Of a stretch of DNA of 64,000 bases, positions 62,719 through 64,000 are shown one piece after another. This stretch comes from Amphiura filiformis (Eukaryota > Echinodermata > Ophiuroidea > Amphilepidida > Amphiuridae). Under the pieces are notes generated by a model. The model saw only the letters and a list, made by a program, of their open reading frames with translations. It was not told the origin of the DNA and searched no databases. The DNA is taken from NCBI RefSeq assembly GCF_039555335.1, contig NW_027305504.1, positions 458,501-522,500 of the forward strand, in the 5' to 3' direction. A program made the position numbers and the translations under genes. How positions within the stretch are numbered: position 1 is the stretch's first letter; every line of letters starts with the position of its first letter.

Positions 62719-64000
62719 TGTCTTTCTGTATGGTGTAGAATTTGAAAGGTGGAACCATTAATGTTGCTTTATGGTTGATAAACTATTTATTTCTCCCAGT
62801 TCATTGTCTATACATTGAACTTAGTCTCCAGGGATGATGATATAAACTCAATACACTTTATACATAGAACAACATTGTGGCCTGATATGGTTGTGATTTG
62901 TGTTGTAGTACTATGACAAAATGTTCTAATCAAATAGTATGACAGTAAGGAACGTGACTTTTCTCGATCTACTCTTGCTTGCAAAACTTGCTAGTTTTTG
63001 ATTCACATTATAAGATACACAAACACAAATGACCATATATGTATGCTCCTCTGAAAAGACCCCTGTTTTTGGACCGCACAGCTCTGAAAGACAGGCGATT
63101 TTCAACCAGGAGGCTAAAAAAAGCTAAGAAAGACCATTGATTTTGACCATTCACAGCTCCGAAAGACCCCTTTTTACTGGTATCAGCTCCCAAACACCCA
63201 TCATCTCCAATTCTGGGTGGAACATATACTGAGTCCAGATTCTGGGGGATAAGTTTGACTTAAAAAGGACGCATAATTTTCTCAGTCATCAAACTGATCA
63301 TTGAATAATAGGGGGTCAGTCTCCCGGGGGGGCCACTCAGCTACATTGGTGTACACATGCGTGAACAAAAAAACGCGTAAAAAGGGGAACGCGCAACACA
63401 CGTTCCATGTTTAGGGGTCTAAAAACGCTGTTTTTTAACAAAAAGGGGTGTTTTTTTTGTAACCTGCAAAACGTGTTAAGGGGGTAAATTTTCGGAAATT
63501 CTAGGAAATAAGTAGTACCAGATTTGAACACTTGTCGATTCCCAATTAAGAATTAGCATCGTACCAATCGTTATGATAATACAGCGCCCCATCCCGGCCC
63601 TCCATGTATGCTATACCCAATACAGTGTATTGATGACTGTCCCCCATACTAGTATAGCGTTCAATTCTGCATGAAACAAGATGAATTTTCCACCCATTGC
63701 CTCCACCACATGCTCGATCTTTCTCGATTGTTTTTACTCGATAATGGCCATTAGGTTGACCCTGCGAGGGCTATTATTATTGTTGGTTTTTTACAAATAA
63801 TATTGCCATGATTGCATGATTGATTGTATGGTATCATGATAATCATGGTCCTGGGCGAGATCGGGGGTGAGATGTACAGCGTTCCAATGGGAGGATTGAT
63901 GATTACTGTGTATGAAAGCCATTTGGAAGTTCATAGTTTGATATATTGCTTTCTATTTGAAATAAATTCTTTAAAACCTGATGAATTTTAAAAGAATGTG

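Larger units (their letters stand above)
59893..64000. other. LRR-gene intron 3 (to window end)
   Basis: No further 72-nt LRR exon found. It contains a SINE at 60654, a direct repeat at 62383-62718, a short inverted repeat at about 61417-61460 and a repeat-like patch around 63040-63500 with CTCCGAAAGACCCC-type phrases. Confidence 0.55.

Overview
This is nuclear genomic DNA from an animal. It is AT-rich, with small coding exons, GT-AG introns of 1 to 13 kb, and a dense, layered population of transposons. CR1/L2-like and RTE-like LINE fragments, tRNA-derived SINEs, TTAA-type and hAT-type foldback MITEs and an LTR element sit together. With single invertebrate-style MINDY and PHF13/23 homologues, this suggests a marine invertebrate, perhaps an ambulacrarian deuterostome. 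That placement is inference; the sequence alone does not fix the species.

Three host genes are supported by in-phase splice junctions. (1) Positions 337-10588 (+) hold the 3' part of a MINDY-1/2 (FAM63) K48-ubiquitin-chain deubiquitinase: six exons covering the catalytic-His half of the fold, two MIU ubiquitin-binding helices, a Gln/Ala-rich tail and a final micro-exon ending in a CaaX box (CCIL). The catalytic-Cys half lies upstream of the window. (2) Positions 37409-28012 (-) hold a complete, very compact (188 aa) PHF13/PHF23-type PHD-finger gene in five exons over 9.4 kb. (3) From 44918 (+) starts a secreted or membrane leucine-rich-repeat protein: a signal-peptide/LRRNT exon, then after a 13 kb intron two 72-nt phase-2 exons of one 24-aa LRR each. 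The gene continues beyond the window.

Layout: 1-10.6 kb MINDY with a CR1/L2-like LINE (3.2-5.5 kb, minus) and many MITEs in its introns. 10.6-28.0 kb is non-coding: a roughly 60-bp minisatellite straight after the MINDY stop, an RTE-like LINE fragment (14.65-15.73 kb), MITEs and a SINE. 28.0-37.4 kb is the PHF gene. 37.4-44.9 kb is intergenic and dominated by a 5.6-kb, 34-bp-unit minisatellite that contains a foldback transposon with a 9-bp target duplication. 44.9-64 kb is the LRR gene, whose first intron carries a young non-autonomous LTR retrotransposon (45.53-48.00 kb), nested hAT MITEs and several large inverted repeats.

The genes do not form a pathway; they are independent host loci. 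The most unusual material is in the mobile DNA: the LTR element with a tandem array of primer-binding-site copies, the foldback element made of opposed short tandem arrays inside the minisatellite, a micro-palindrome bounded by TTAA sites, two MITE-in-MITE nests, and MITEs that abut MINDY splice donors. All calls were made by reading the sequence; no database search was run.
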